Source of the DNA: a virus
Virus record (IMG/VR): IMGVR_UViG_3300021511_000021
Coordinates: 1 to 34,769 of that record
DNA length: 34,769 nt
Reading direction: 5' to 3' (one strand)
Shown here: positions 24,151-31,811 of the stretch, in pieces
Layout: the number at the start of each line of letters is the position of its first letter
Numbering within the stretch: position 1 is the first letter of the stretch
Translations under genes and position numbers: made by a program
Notes under the pieces: generated by a model
What the model saw: only the letters and a program-made list of their open reading frames with translations
What the model was told of the DNA's origin: nothing
The model's database searches: none

Positions 24151-24711
24151 TTAGTCCCTCATATCTGTCTGAATTAAATCCGCTGTGCTCATCATATCAA
24201 GCATGTGTACAAACATACTTTCTGGGTTGTAGTCATTAAATGTGAATGCTTTCTTTTTCGCATCTGTACTCCACTGTCCAGAGTGAAACCTTATAGCTTC
24301 TTCCATAATATAAAATTGTTCCTCGGTCATAATCTTTTGGAACGTTTCTTTATTTTCTGAAACCATATCAGCAGCATTTTTGTCATGTTGATAATCAGTA
24401 TGTTTTCGTGTGCCCAACTGACCATATTTTAATGAGTCGTGTAAAGCAATAGCAAACAACATCTTATCTGCATCAGCGGTTTTTGTTTCTATGTTAAACA
24501 TTCTAAAAAGTTTAACAGTTGAGTATAACATATGATACACGTGCTCTGCTTGAGTTGGAACATCACCATTCTTTTTTTTGTGATATTTTCCTGTTGACGA
24601 AGTTGGGTTTAACCATATATCAGGCAACCTTGAATTAATCCCCTTCCATAAAATAAATCCCTTTTCCGTCATATTATCTTCGAGTAGTTTAACAATTCGT
24701 TTTTTGAACAT
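24151..24711 (-). CDS. HD-domain phosphohydrolase
   Basis: A 186-residue protein with HD-family residues in order: EHVYHML (His), then FAIALHDSLKYG (the HD pair), HDKNAADM, IRFHSGQWS and HMLDMMSTADL (a final Asp). Such proteins are metal-dependent hydrolases of nucleotides or cyclic nucleotides. Phage HD enzymes may affect nucleotide pools or degrade signalling nucleotides used in host defence; this is inference, and no substrate can be read. It sits inside the virion gene block. The ribosome site is AAGGAATG-like; the start is 15 bases after the upstream stop. Confidence 0.82.
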   Translation of the reverse strand: MFKKRIVKLLEDNMTEKGFILWKGINSRLPDIWLNPTSSTGKYHKKKNGDVPTQAEHVYHMLYSTVKLFRMFNIETKTADADKMLFAIALHDSLKYGQLGTRKHTDYQHDKNAADMVSENKETFQKIMTEEQFYIMEEAIRFHSGQWSTDAKKKAFTFNDYNPESMFVHMLDMMSTADLIQTDMRD

Positions 24712-24726
24712 TCCTTATTCCTTTCT

Positions 24727-25323
24727 TTAAATAATTTTTGTCTTCGGATCTTTAGCCTTCTCTTTTGCAGCAGCTTGATGTGAAGCACTGTGTTTGCCAA
24801 GCCTTGCTTTTGCTTTGGCAATTTTCTGCTCACTCTTCTTAATCTCAGAGGCAATTTTTGCTTTACATTTATCAGGTTTTGGTGATTGTGAGCAATTCTT
24901 AACTGAGCTCTTCAAGAGTGCAATTGTTCTTTTTGCAACTTCAACGTCAGCAGCAACAAGGCATGCATCTCTTGATTTCCCAATTGCCAAAACACCACAA
25001 CGTCTTTGTCTTTCAGCCGCCATAGCTTTTAAACTTCTGTAAATTACCCATCCAGGAGGCGACAAAAGAATCATTCCAAGAATAGTTTTTAATGTGCCTT
25101 CTTTTATAAACTGTTCATTTAAAGAATGAACTGCAAATCTTTCATTTACAATTTCTGCTGCTTGCTCATCCAAATGAACAATTTTACCATCCATTAAAAG
25201 AGCTTTGATCTGTGCATCACTGGCATCTTCTTTGATAAAATTTAACATTTGAAGTTTTGCCGCTTTTGATAATTGCGATTCAACAACAATATTGGCAGCA
25301 ATAACTCTTAGATCTCTATCCAT
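24727..25323 (-). CDS. Paralog 1 of three LxE / Cys-hairpin membrane proteins
   Basis: 198 residues. Residues 1 to 67 form a domain shared with the next two genes (SKAAKLQMLNFIKEDASDAQ, LLMDGKIVHLDEQAAEIVNE), ending at LNE (68-70). A hydrophobic segment follows (LKTILGMILLSPPGWVIY). The rest is a basic helical hairpin with cysteines at 109, 121, 144 and 153 (C-x11-C-x22-C-x8-C). L-x-E is the cut pattern of T4-type prohead proteases, so the N-terminal domain may be a head-targeting propeptide; this is inference. The C-terminus is highly basic. Not a recognised family. The three genes are separated by 15 to 21 bases and follow one another on the minus strand. Confidence 0.72.
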   Translation of the reverse strand: MDRDLRVIAANIVVESQLSKAAKLQMLNFIKEDASDAQIKALLMDGKIVHLDEQAAEIVNERFAVHSLNEQFIKEGTLKTILGMILLSPPGWVIYRSLKAMAAERQRRCGVLAIGKSRDACLVAADVEVAKRTIALLKSSVKNCSQSPKPDKCKAKIASEIKKSEQKIAKAKARLGKHSASHQAAAKEKAKDPKTKII

Positions 25324-25338
25324 TATAATAACTCCCTT

Positions 25339-25908
25339 TTACTTCATTCCGCCATGCCCAAAACTTCTTCTTGCACGTTGGTGTCTTTCTTTATATTTAT
25401 CAATTGTTCTCTTTTGTTTAGCAATAAGTTTTCCAACTTTCATTTCACATCTAGCAGGAACTTTACTCTTACTGCATTGTTTTTGAGCCTTTTGATAAAC
25501 TTTCATTTTCTCTTGCTCGGCAGCCATTTGATATTTGGTCATACATGCTTTATATTCACCACCTTTCTTTCCTTTACATGCAGCACCAGCAGCTGTCATT
25601 CGCTTCTTATATGACTTAATTGCCATTGATGTTGCCCATGTTAAAAGGGTTGCAACAGCAAATCCACCAGCAGCAACTCCCATCGCTACAATAGGATCTT
25701 CTTGTAAATGACTTACCGCAAACCTATCGTTGACGATTTCTTCAGCTTGTTCATCAAGATGAACGATTCCACCATCCATCATAAGAGCTTTGATTTGAGC
25801 ATCTGAAGCATCTTCCTTTATAAAATTTAACATTTGAATTTTTGCTGCTTTTGATAATTCTGATTCCATTACATAAAAGGCAGCGTGTAACCTCAATGTT
25901 TTATCCAT
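25339..25908 (-). CDS. Paralog 2 of three LxE / Cys-hairpin membrane proteins
   Basis: 189 residues. The N-terminal 67 residues are about 75% identical to paralog 1 and end at LQE (68-70). A strong membrane segment follows (MGVAAGGFAVATLLTWATSMA), then a basic helical part with cysteines at 111, 122, 145 and 154 (C-x10-C-x22-C-x8-C). It ends in a basic HQRARRSFGHGGMK. The conserved cysteines without other metal ligands suggest two disulfides, so the C-terminal part may lie in an oxidising compartment. The hydrophobic part differs in sequence from that of the paralogs, so the module between propeptide and hairpin is variable. Confidence 0.72.
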   Translation of the reverse strand: MDKTLRLHAAFYVMESELSKAAKIQMLNFIKEDASDAQIKALMMDGGIVHLDEQAEEIVNDRFAVSHLQEDPIVAMGVAAGGFAVATLLTWATSMAIKSYKKRMTAAGAACKGKKGGEYKACMTKYQMAAEQEKMKVYQKAQKQCSKSKVPARCEMKVGKLIAKQKRTIDKYKERHQRARRSFGHGGMK

Positions 25909-25929
25909 TATAATATACCCTCTCTTTGT

Positions 25930-26508
25930 TTAGTCTCTTGTTGCAACAATCGGTGCTGGTTCTTCACCAGGCGTATTTCCTTTTGAAATCTCTTTATTCA
26001 ATTTTTCTTGTTGCTTCTTTGCTCTGGCTTGTTCTTTTGCAAGTTGGTCTTTCATAACAACTTTACATCTCTTTGGATTATTTACTTGATCGCAATTAGC
26101 CATAGCATTCTTTATAATCTCAATTTTCTTTAATGCATAACCCAATCTGGCTTTCGCCATACATGCATCTCGGTCTTTTGATATTTTTTGTAAACCACAT
26201 TGTCGATGAGCATCCGAAAAGATTCCTGCCAACTTTCTCCATATGGGTAATACACCAACCATCTTGCCAAGAATTTGTAAAAACATACCAGACTCATTTA
26301 AATGCGGATACCCTTCAAATCTGTCATTTACAATTTCTTCAGCTTGCTCATCTAATTGAACAACTCTACCGTCCATTAACAGAGCTTTAATTTGAGCGTC
26401 TGAAGCATCTTCTTTAATGAACTTTATAAGATGCTCCTTTACGTTCTTTGATGCTGAACTTGTAACCACTTTGTAAGCAGCAACTAATCTTAATTGTTTA
26501 CTCATCAT
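25930..26508 (-). CDS. Paralog 3 of three LxE / Cys-hairpin membrane proteins
   Basis: 192 residues, first of the three in transcription order. The N-terminal domain shares the invariant block FIKEDASDAQIKAL and LDEQAEEIVNDRF, ending at LNE (70-72), aligned with the paralogs. A moderately hydrophobic stretch follows (FLQILGKMVGVLPIWRKLAG), then cysteines at 104, 116, 139 and 148 (C-x11-C-x22-C-x8-C). The tail is charged, with a Pro-rich end (TPGEEPAPI). The N-terminus is less similar than between paralogs 1 and 2, so this is the oldest split. The tandem set, with different membrane parts, suggests duplication followed by divergence. Possible roles are virion internal proteins injected into the cell, or membrane effectors. 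Confidence 0.72.
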   Translation of the reverse strand: MMSKQLRLVAAYKVVTSSASKNVKEHLIKFIKEDASDAQIKALLMDGRVVQLDEQAEEIVNDRFEGYPHLNESGMFLQILGKMVGVLPIWRKLAGIFSDAHRQCGLQKISKDRDACMAKARLGYALKKIEIIKNAMANCDQVNNPKRCKVVMKDQLAKEQARAKKQQEKLNKEISKGNTPGEEPAPIVATRD

Positions 26509-26523
26509 TTTAACCCCTCTAAC

Positions 26524-27015
26524 TTATTTTGGTAATGTAGCGTAACTTGGGTGTAGCTTTCTAAATGCAGCTTTTTCACCGGCTGACATTTTCATATATT
26601 GCTGAAATTCCGCCGGAGTTAATGGAGGTTTATCAGCAGGTGCTTCCTTAAATCTAAAACTAACAGGTGGCGCAAGAGCAGGCGCTTGTTTCATTGCCTT
26701 CTGTTCAATCTGAACCTCTCTAATAATTTGCAATGTTTCAGATATAACGTCTTGTTGCTTCTCAATGTTTTCTTGTTGTTTCTCCAAAGTCTTTTGGTTC
26801 GTATCAATCAATTGTTTTTGATTTTGAATCATCAACTGTAGAGAATCTTTGTCTGCTTTTTCTTTCAGTTCCTCAGCAAGTCCATTATAGACTATACCTA
26901 ACAAACCAATCATTATAACAAAAATGATTGGCATGCCAATCTGTAATGTAGCTTGCAAATAACTTCTTTGTGGTGGCGGTGGCGGTGGCGGCGGTTCTCT
27001 ACGAAACCAGCTCAT
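26524..27015 (-). CDS. Membrane-anchored coiled-coil protein with polyproline start
   Basis: 163 residues. It begins MSWFRRE and eight prolines (8-15), then one membrane segment (about 22-44, IGMPIIFVIMIGLLGIVYNG), a coiled coil (46-108, many Gln/Lys/Glu heptads such as LIDTNQKTLEKQQENIEKQQ) and a Pro-rich C-terminal part (PPLTPAEFQQYMKMSAGEKA). The topology of one membrane segment plus a periplasmic coiled coil resembles inner-membrane spanins, but no lipoprotein partner is visible, so this is only a possibility. It overlaps the previous holin-like gene by one base, indicating coupling and a shared lysis or membrane role. Confidence 0.65.
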   Translation of the reverse strand: MSWFRREPPPPPPPPQRSYLQATLQIGMPIIFVIMIGLLGIVYNGLAEELKEKADKDSLQLMIQNQKQLIDTNQKTLEKQQENIEKQQDVISETLQIIREVQIEQKAMKQAPALAPPVSFRFKEAPADKPPLTPAEFQQYMKMSAGEKAAFRKLHPSYATLPK

Positions 27016-27638
27016 TATTTTGTTCCTTTTTCTGCACTATCTTTCTTCATTGTAACAAGTGCTTTTGACATTGTTCTATCACCGAACCACCAGGTTACAC
27101 AACTAACTGTTAAGTAAATAACAATGCTAGTTGTTTCTTGATAAATAGCAACAGCATCATTTGCAGACATCATGATGTTATTCTTTTCTAATATTTGCCA
27201 CGCCATATATGTTAGAACACTTGACATTGCAGTCAAGTAAAGTGTCAATGCTGGTCGCATAACACCACGCAACCAATCGACAAGTGCAAACCCAAACGAT
27301 ATGAATACCGCTACAGGAACTGCAAAGCATTTTCCAAACCATCCTTCAACACTGAAAAGTTTATCAATCCACTTCTCACTGAACATTGCTTTCTGACCCG
27401 CTTTCAAACTTTCAGTATATGCTTGAGCATCAGCCAATTCAACAGCACCTTCGATTTCAGCCTTCGTTACAGCAATCTGCATCTTGGCTTCTTCCTTCAT
27501 AGCCGCTGTTTCAAGAGCAACCATCTTGGCTTCATGATCAAATTCCATTTTCTGGTTTTTATATTTTAACCAGCCTGTAATGACGTTACCCAATAGTCCG
27601 GTAACACCGCCTAATATAATATCTAATCCTGGTATCAT
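27015..27638 (-). CDS. Holin-like membrane protein with three predicted TM segments
   Basis: 207 residues. The N-terminal 60 residues begin with a glycine-rich hydrophobic start (GLDIILGGVTGLLGNVITGW), followed by a long charged helix (EEAKMQIAVTKAEIEGAVE). Three membrane segments then follow near FAVPVAVFISFGFALVDW, LTLYLTAMSSVLTYMAW and TSIVIYLTVSCVTWWFGDR. The final W-W-F-G-D-R and the helix-plus-three-segments plan are like phage three-TM holin-type proteins. It lies near a DUF5675 protein and a coiled-coil membrane protein, which supports a lysis module, though lysis function is not proved. A basic tail (MKKDSAEKGTK) ends it. Confidence 0.6.
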   Translation of the reverse strand: MIPGLDIILGGVTGLLGNVITGWLKYKNQKMEFDHEAKMVALETAAMKEEAKMQIAVTKAEIEGAVELADAQAYTESLKAGQKAMFSEKWIDKLFSVEGWFGKCFAVPVAVFISFGFALVDWLRGVMRPALTLYLTAMSSVLTYMAWQILEKNNIMMSANDAVAIYQETTSIVIYLTVSCVTWWFGDRTMSKALVTMKKDSAEKGTK

Positions 27639-27650
27639 TTCTCTTTTCTC

Positions 27651-28220
27651 CTATACTTTTGCTTTAGGCACTATATTTCCGTATCCTAATACCTCACCAT
27701 CTTCATCACTCTTAGCGATAACGTCTACTTCTGCACGATAAGGTATATCAACTTCATATACCCCTGCTGAAAATGATTCTCGTTTAATAAACGTATGTAC
27801 ATCTTTCTCCAAAACAGTCACATAACCATTTTCTGAAATCTCACCCGCTATATAATGAGTTTCTGGTTCTATAGGATCTTCATATTGGGATCCTGTTATA
27901 ACACCCATATCAACATTAACAAAATTTCCAGCACCTGCTTGATCTGATACATTTGCAACTTCTATAAAGTTCTCACCTTTACCAAACTCTGCTGTATTAG
28001 GAATTTTAGCTCCATATAAAGCATCAGTAAACTGAATGGGTATTTCATGTAGCATTCCCAAAGGAGTCACAACTGAAATTTTGATCTCCTGTACATTAAC
28101 AAGAAACAGTTGATCTTGCCCATCAGCTATATTTGTAAGCTGTTCATTTATAGGACGAGATGTAATCGACTGTGCTGATTTATCTTCAATGTCTACTACT
28201 ATGGTATCAGATACAAACAT
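27651..28220 (-). CDS. Virion beta-rich protein downstream of propeller-like gene
   Basis: 189 residues, beta-rich throughout (ISVVTPLGMLHEIPIQFTDALYG and similar), with no enzyme motif or signal. It overlaps the start of the upstream 533-residue gene's stop by one base, so the two are coupled. Position among fibre genes suggests a chaperone, adaptor or fibre component. Not recognised. Confidence 0.62.
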   Translation of the reverse strand: MFVSDTIVVDIEDKSAQSITSRPINEQLTNIADGQDQLFLVNVQEIKISVVTPLGMLHEIPIQFTDALYGAKIPNTAEFGKGENFIEVANVSDQAGAGNFVNVDMGVITGSQYEDPIEPETHYIAGEISENGYVTVLEKDVHTFIKRESFSAGVYEVDIPYRAEVDVIAKSDEDGEVLGYGNIVPKAKV

Positions 28221-29821
28221 TATACCACCACGCTTGCAAGTACTCTTGTATAAGACGATCCCTTGATTACCATATCTACTTGAGTATCACCCGAGCCTGA
28301 TGTAGCAATCGTTTTATTCTGACTGTCGTCTGTAAAGTAAATTGCACCTTCCAGAACAATCTGGACATTTGCAACAATTCGACTATTGTCAATATCATAC
28401 GCACTAACGTCTGCGTGTGTTGCAATGTTTGAACCTTGATAGTTATATGACGCTTGATCCATAACTACTTCAACTCTTGTTGGTGAAGTAGCAGAAATCA
28501 TGTTTACAGATTCATCCGATTCTCTGACCCATATTCTATCATTTGAATCTCTCATTACTGATTGAATATCAAATGCTAGATCCTGTACCATATCATAAGT
28601 TTCGGTACCTGCGTTCCAATTATAGAACTTCATACCTGCACTATGAATAACAGCAATCTTTTTCCAATCATCTTGTACCTGAAATACGTTCCATGCTCTT
28701 ACATCAGTATCAACGTAATTCTTAAAAATCAGGTTATCTGAATTTGTTCCATCAACAGCATACACATAAAGACGGAATGTTGCTAGGTTTTCAGCTGTGT
28801 AGTTATCATGCTCAGTTGGAAGCATACAAATATAATTGGTGGATCCTTCGATCGCCCATGCTTCTAAATCTGTTCTGCCTTCTCCGGTTTGACCAGGTTT
28901 AACCACTACAGATGATTGTCCACCACCTGCGGTATAATCAGCAGTACATACAGTATTGCTGGCCGTTGAACCTGTAAGATCAACTTCAGATCTGACCCAT
29001 TTAAAGGCAAGTCCTGAATCAGCGATCACTTGTGGCCAGTAAGCTGACATCTTATCCGTCTCGAGTTCAAGAGCATGAGCTGCATGATACCAACCATCAT
29101 ATGAGGTCACATCCATAGTCTGTGATGCAACAAAAGATTCTATATTTGTTGATTTACTTACTCTTACAACACGGTTGTAATTAGTACTTGAGTAAGTGGT
29201 TTGATGTAACAAATAAAAATAGTCTGTATCTTGACAAAAATACGCCAGTTTGGATTGACGAGTATTTGGTCCGGTGTCAGTGAAAGCTAAACCCGCTTTG
29301 GTCAAATTTCCATAACTTTCATATCCATAATCACCACCACGATCCGAGATACCTGCTATAAATAACTGTGTAGCGTTCTGGCCTATAAATGACATTCCAC
29401 GAGATCCATATGTTCCGTCAAGTGAAATATTAATATTATCAAGTCGAGACAGTGGATCTAATGATAGTCTATGTAAAGGTTGATATTGACCTCCGGAATC
29501 TTCAGGGCTTGGAAATAGATAAGCAATATTACTATCCTGATCATTTACTACCATGTCCGGATTTGCTATATCCGGTGTTCCTCTTGTAAAATAGATATTG
29601 CCGCGAGGACTTTTTCCTCCGTCCGAATCGGATGCCTTCAACCATGTGACTCGCCCTGAGCAGAAATTTTCTACGTTTACGTTTGTATTCAGTTCTTTAA
29701 ACGGAACTGGAACCAAAGTTGTTTTGTCATAAGGTTGTGCATTTAATAGCATAACATTAGGCAACTCTATCACAGGTGGTTGAATATGTGAATATGTATC
29801 TTGTTGATATATTTTAGCCAT
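28220..29821 (-). CDS. Large beta-rich tail protein, possible propeller adhesin
   Basis: 533 residues. It starts MAKIYQQDTYSHIQPPVIEL and is mostly repeated beta segments of about 45 to 60 residues with aromatic and Gly/Asp turns (e.g. NIYFTRGTP, QLFIAGISDRGG, YFYLLHQTTYS, IAVIHSAGMKFYNW, DRIWVRESDES). This pattern is like a beta-propeller or beta-helix used in tail fibres and adhesins. The ribosome site AATAGGAGAAG is good. It has no visible membrane segment or catalytic triad. It is probably a host-range determinant, inferred from its place in a block of fibre-like genes. Confidence 0.55.
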   Translation of the reverse strand: MAKIYQQDTYSHIQPPVIELPNVMLLNAQPYDKTTLVPVPFKELNTNVNVENFCSGRVTWLKASDSDGGKSPRGNIYFTRGTPDIANPDMVVNDQDSNIAYLFPSPEDSGGQYQPLHRLSLDPLSRLDNINISLDGTYGSRGMSFIGQNATQLFIAGISDRGGDYGYESYGNLTKAGLAFTDTGPNTRQSKLAYFCQDTDYFYLLHQTTYSSTNYNRVVRVSKSTNIESFVASQTMDVTSYDGWYHAAHALELETDKMSAYWPQVIADSGLAFKWVRSEVDLTGSTASNTVCTADYTAGGGQSSVVVKPGQTGEGRTDLEAWAIEGSTNYICMLPTEHDNYTAENLATFRLYVYAVDGTNSDNLIFKNYVDTDVRAWNVFQVQDDWKKIAVIHSAGMKFYNWNAGTETYDMVQDLAFDIQSVMRDSNDRIWVRESDESVNMISATSPTRVEVVMDQASYNYQGSNIATHADVSAYDIDNSRIVANVQIVLEGAIYFTDDSQNKTIATSGSGDTQVDMVIKGSSYTRVLASVVV

Positions 29822-29836
29822 TACATTCTTCTCCTA

Positions 29837-29968
29837 TTAAGGTGTAAATATAAAATCTACATCATCGCCGTCTGGCGGTATATATGTTTCAGGATCAAAT
29901 ATAAAATCTGGTTCCTGTGGTGGTTCTGGTGGTGCTGGTGATTTATGAACAACAAAATGAAAAGCCAT
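29837..29968 (-). CDS. Small tag protein, 43 residues
   Basis: A short frame: MAFHFVVHKSP then a Pro/Glu-rich part and two copies of DFIF (ending VDFIFTP). The start resembles the first residues of the two larger fibre-like genes upstream (MGIHFVVEQTP and MAISFLVNKRP). Its ATG overlaps the DUF5675 stop by one base, and its stop is 15 bases before the next start. The coupling, the shared tag and the protein-like composition support coding. No function is known; it may be a virion peptide or a minimal version of the fibre anchor. Confidence 0.62.
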   Translation of the reverse strand: MAFHFVVHKSPAPPEPPQEPDFIFDPETYIPPDGDDVDFIFTP

Positions 29969-30390
29969 TAAAATGCCTCCATTACTTTTAAAGTAAATGG
30001 TTCATTGCCCAGTCTTTGCATAAATCGTTTGACTGTTATTCTTGAGTTTAAAACAGCCCATTGACCAGCCAATATCCCACGTTTTTGTCCTAAAAGAATA
30101 CACCCATTTACATGAGTTCTATATCCTTTAGTTGTATCGCCTGCCCAGTTTCCTGAGTGTATCAAAATGAATGTTCTCTTGGGAACATCTTTAACCCAAT
30201 AGATTTGCCCGTATTTTGGAGATATTCTTATCTTAACAGGATATTCCCCGGCAGGGATGCAAGACACACTTCTCCAATTTTCACGCCAAGGCAATTCCAA
30301 TGTTTGACAATTGAAATCCCCATAGAATAACATTCCACGAGTCCCTTGATCACTTCGCTTTAATCTACATAGATTAACTATTCGCTCCAT
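29968..30390 (-). CDS. DUF5675-family protein, possible cell-wall enzyme
   Basis: 140 residues with the DUF5675 signature: FNCQTLELPWRENWRSVSCIPAGEY, then VPKRTFILIHSGNWAGDTTKG and NGCILLGQKR. Family members are common in phages and near lysis genes, and are suspected to be peptidoglycan-active, but no catalytic mechanism is established to my knowledge. The invariant-looking His (LIHSGN) and Cys (GCILLG) could be catalytic or metal ligands. It overlaps the methyltransferase gene by 17 bases. With the holin-like gene 3 kb downstream it could be part of a lysis group. Confidence 0.78.
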   Translation of the reverse strand: MERIVNLCRLKRSDQGTRGMLFYGDFNCQTLELPWRENWRSVSCIPAGEYPVKIRISPKYGQIYWVKDVPKRTFILIHSGNWAGDTTKGYRTHVNGCILLGQKRGILAGQWAVLNSRITVKRFMQRLGNEPFTLKVMEAF

Positions 30391-30922
30391 TGTTGTGTCC
30401 CTCTGTAAATATATTTTTAAATTCTTTTGGCGTAGTCTTATATATCCAACCAGAAATTATACCATTGTGGTTTAATATTTTCTGTGCCGCCTGAACTATT
30501 TTTGATATTTCAGAATAATTATCATTATCTATACGTTTATAGAAATCAAAAAATATAAAATCAAATGTTCTTTCTGTTTCATTAATGTATGAAAGACCAT
30601 CTGTATTAATAATGTTATGTCTCTTATCATTAAAAAAGTTCGCCTGTTTTTGAGCTTGAATTACATCGTAATCTATCTCTACTGTAGTTAAAGATTTTAC
30701 TTCTGAAAACGACAGTATGTGTTGCGATGCCACACCCAATCCGAGACCTATTTCTAAACAATCTCCTTTAGCGTTTTCACCAATATTCTTTTTATAATCT
30801 TTTATTTCAGATCCTAATGCCCAAAGAATATTGTTTCTTCTAAGAAGTAGTTTACGATGATCATTAACTCTGTATATTTTTGCACTTCCATATTCGCTAA
30901 TCAGTTCTTCTTTATACGACAT
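30374..30922 (-). CDS. SAM-dependent methyltransferase-fold protein
   Basis: 182 residues with a class I methyltransferase/spermidine-synthase-like fold: motif I CLEIGLGLGVASQHI, then LTTVEIDYDVIQ (acidic residue after strand 2), and FDFIFFDFYKR near motif IV. The remaining part has a short C-terminal end (KNIFTEGHNNGANS) and looks truncated relative to full enzymes. The substrate is unknown: it may be a small molecule, protein or nucleic acid. It is placed between a fibre-like gene and the DUF5675 gene, overlapping the latter. No target domain is visible. Confidence 0.72.
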   Translation of the reverse strand: MSYKEELISEYGSAKIYRVNDHRKLLLRRNNILWALGSEIKDYKKNIGENAKGDCLEIGLGLGVASQHILSFSEVKSLTTVEIDYDVIQAQKQANFFNDKRHNIINTDGLSYINETERTFDFIFFDFYKRIDNDNYSEISKIVQAAQKILNHNGIISGWIYKTTPKEFKNIFTEGHNNGANS

Positions 30923-30932
30923 ACTTTCCTTT

Positions 30933-31808
30933 TTATTCGTCTACATAAAATTCTATTTTTTCTATGTTAAATGAAAAATCGGAACCTATAACCCATAAAG
31001 TAAATATATCATCAAATGGTTCAGTTCCGGATCCAAAGTCACATACAAGCCTGTCACCACTATCATACTGGTCTGGTTCTGGTCCACTTCTTCCTTCCAT
31101 TCCTGCTATAAGACGTCCGGGTCCCATACCATCAGTGTCAGCATTCAGTTGAATACCTATTTTATCACCACCAGTTTGATCCCATGTTATCACCATATGT
31201 GTAGGTCTATAACCTTCCTGCCATACAATAGGAACAGAGGTAGAATCTGTAAGAAGATATACTTCCTCAGTGCCAAAATAATCCTCACTCTCCCATTCAT
31301 CTACATTCCATATACCACTCTCTGCATCCCAATTAGCTTCAGCGGTTCTATTAGACACATTGGTTTGAACTGAAAACTCTATACTATCAAGAGTAAATTC
31401 TTGTGCACCAGGAGGGCCAGTGGGAGAAGAAAGTTCAAGCCACCCTATATCGTCGGTAATGCCTGTCCAATCTAAATCAAATTCATATTGTACTGAAACA
31501 TCGTGGGCACTAGTCAATGCAAAATCTGTCTCATCCAAAGGACTTCCCCACAATTTTAATGTTTCAATTATTCCAGAGTCAGACCCACTAGTCAATCGGG
31601 TTATTGACAATCTTATTTTTTCAGGATACCATCCCTTAACACCTGAAAGTGGATCAAGTTTTATGAAATATCCATCTTCACTTTTTGGATCATATCTTGA
31701 TTCTCCAGCATTCCATGTACCATCATCTGCAATCCAGTTTGATGGACCTTCAACTTCTGTCCATAGATTAACCACTGGGGTTTGTTCAACTACAAAATGT
31801 ATACCCAT
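30933..31808 (-). CDS. Fibre-like virion protein with two repeated beta domains
   Basis: 291 residues starting MGIHFVVEQTPVVNLW. Two similar segments, around GTWNAGESRYDPKSEDGYF and GIWNVDEWESEDYFGTEEV, each followed by a Pro-rich beta stretch, suggest duplicated jelly-roll domains like carbohydrate-binding or adhesion modules. The ends are acidic. It lies between the BspA-like adhesin and the methyltransferase, four bases after the former's stop. The start tag is shared with two neighbours. Its likely place is on the tail fibre; not proved. Confidence 0.6.
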   Translation of the reverse strand: MGIHFVVEQTPVVNLWTEVEGPSNWIADDGTWNAGESRYDPKSEDGYFIKLDPLSGVKGWYPEKIRLSITRLTSGSDSGIIETLKLWGSPLDETDFALTSAHDVSVQYEFDLDWTGITDDIGWLELSSPTGPPGAQEFTLDSIEFSVQTNVSNRTAEANWDAESGIWNVDEWESEDYFGTEEVYLLTDSTSVPIVWQEGYRPTHMVITWDQTGGDKIGIQLNADTDGMGPGRLIAGMEGRSGPEPDQYDSGDRLVCDFGSGTEPFDDIFTLWVIGSDFSFNIEKIEFYVDE

Positions 31809-31811
31809 AAT

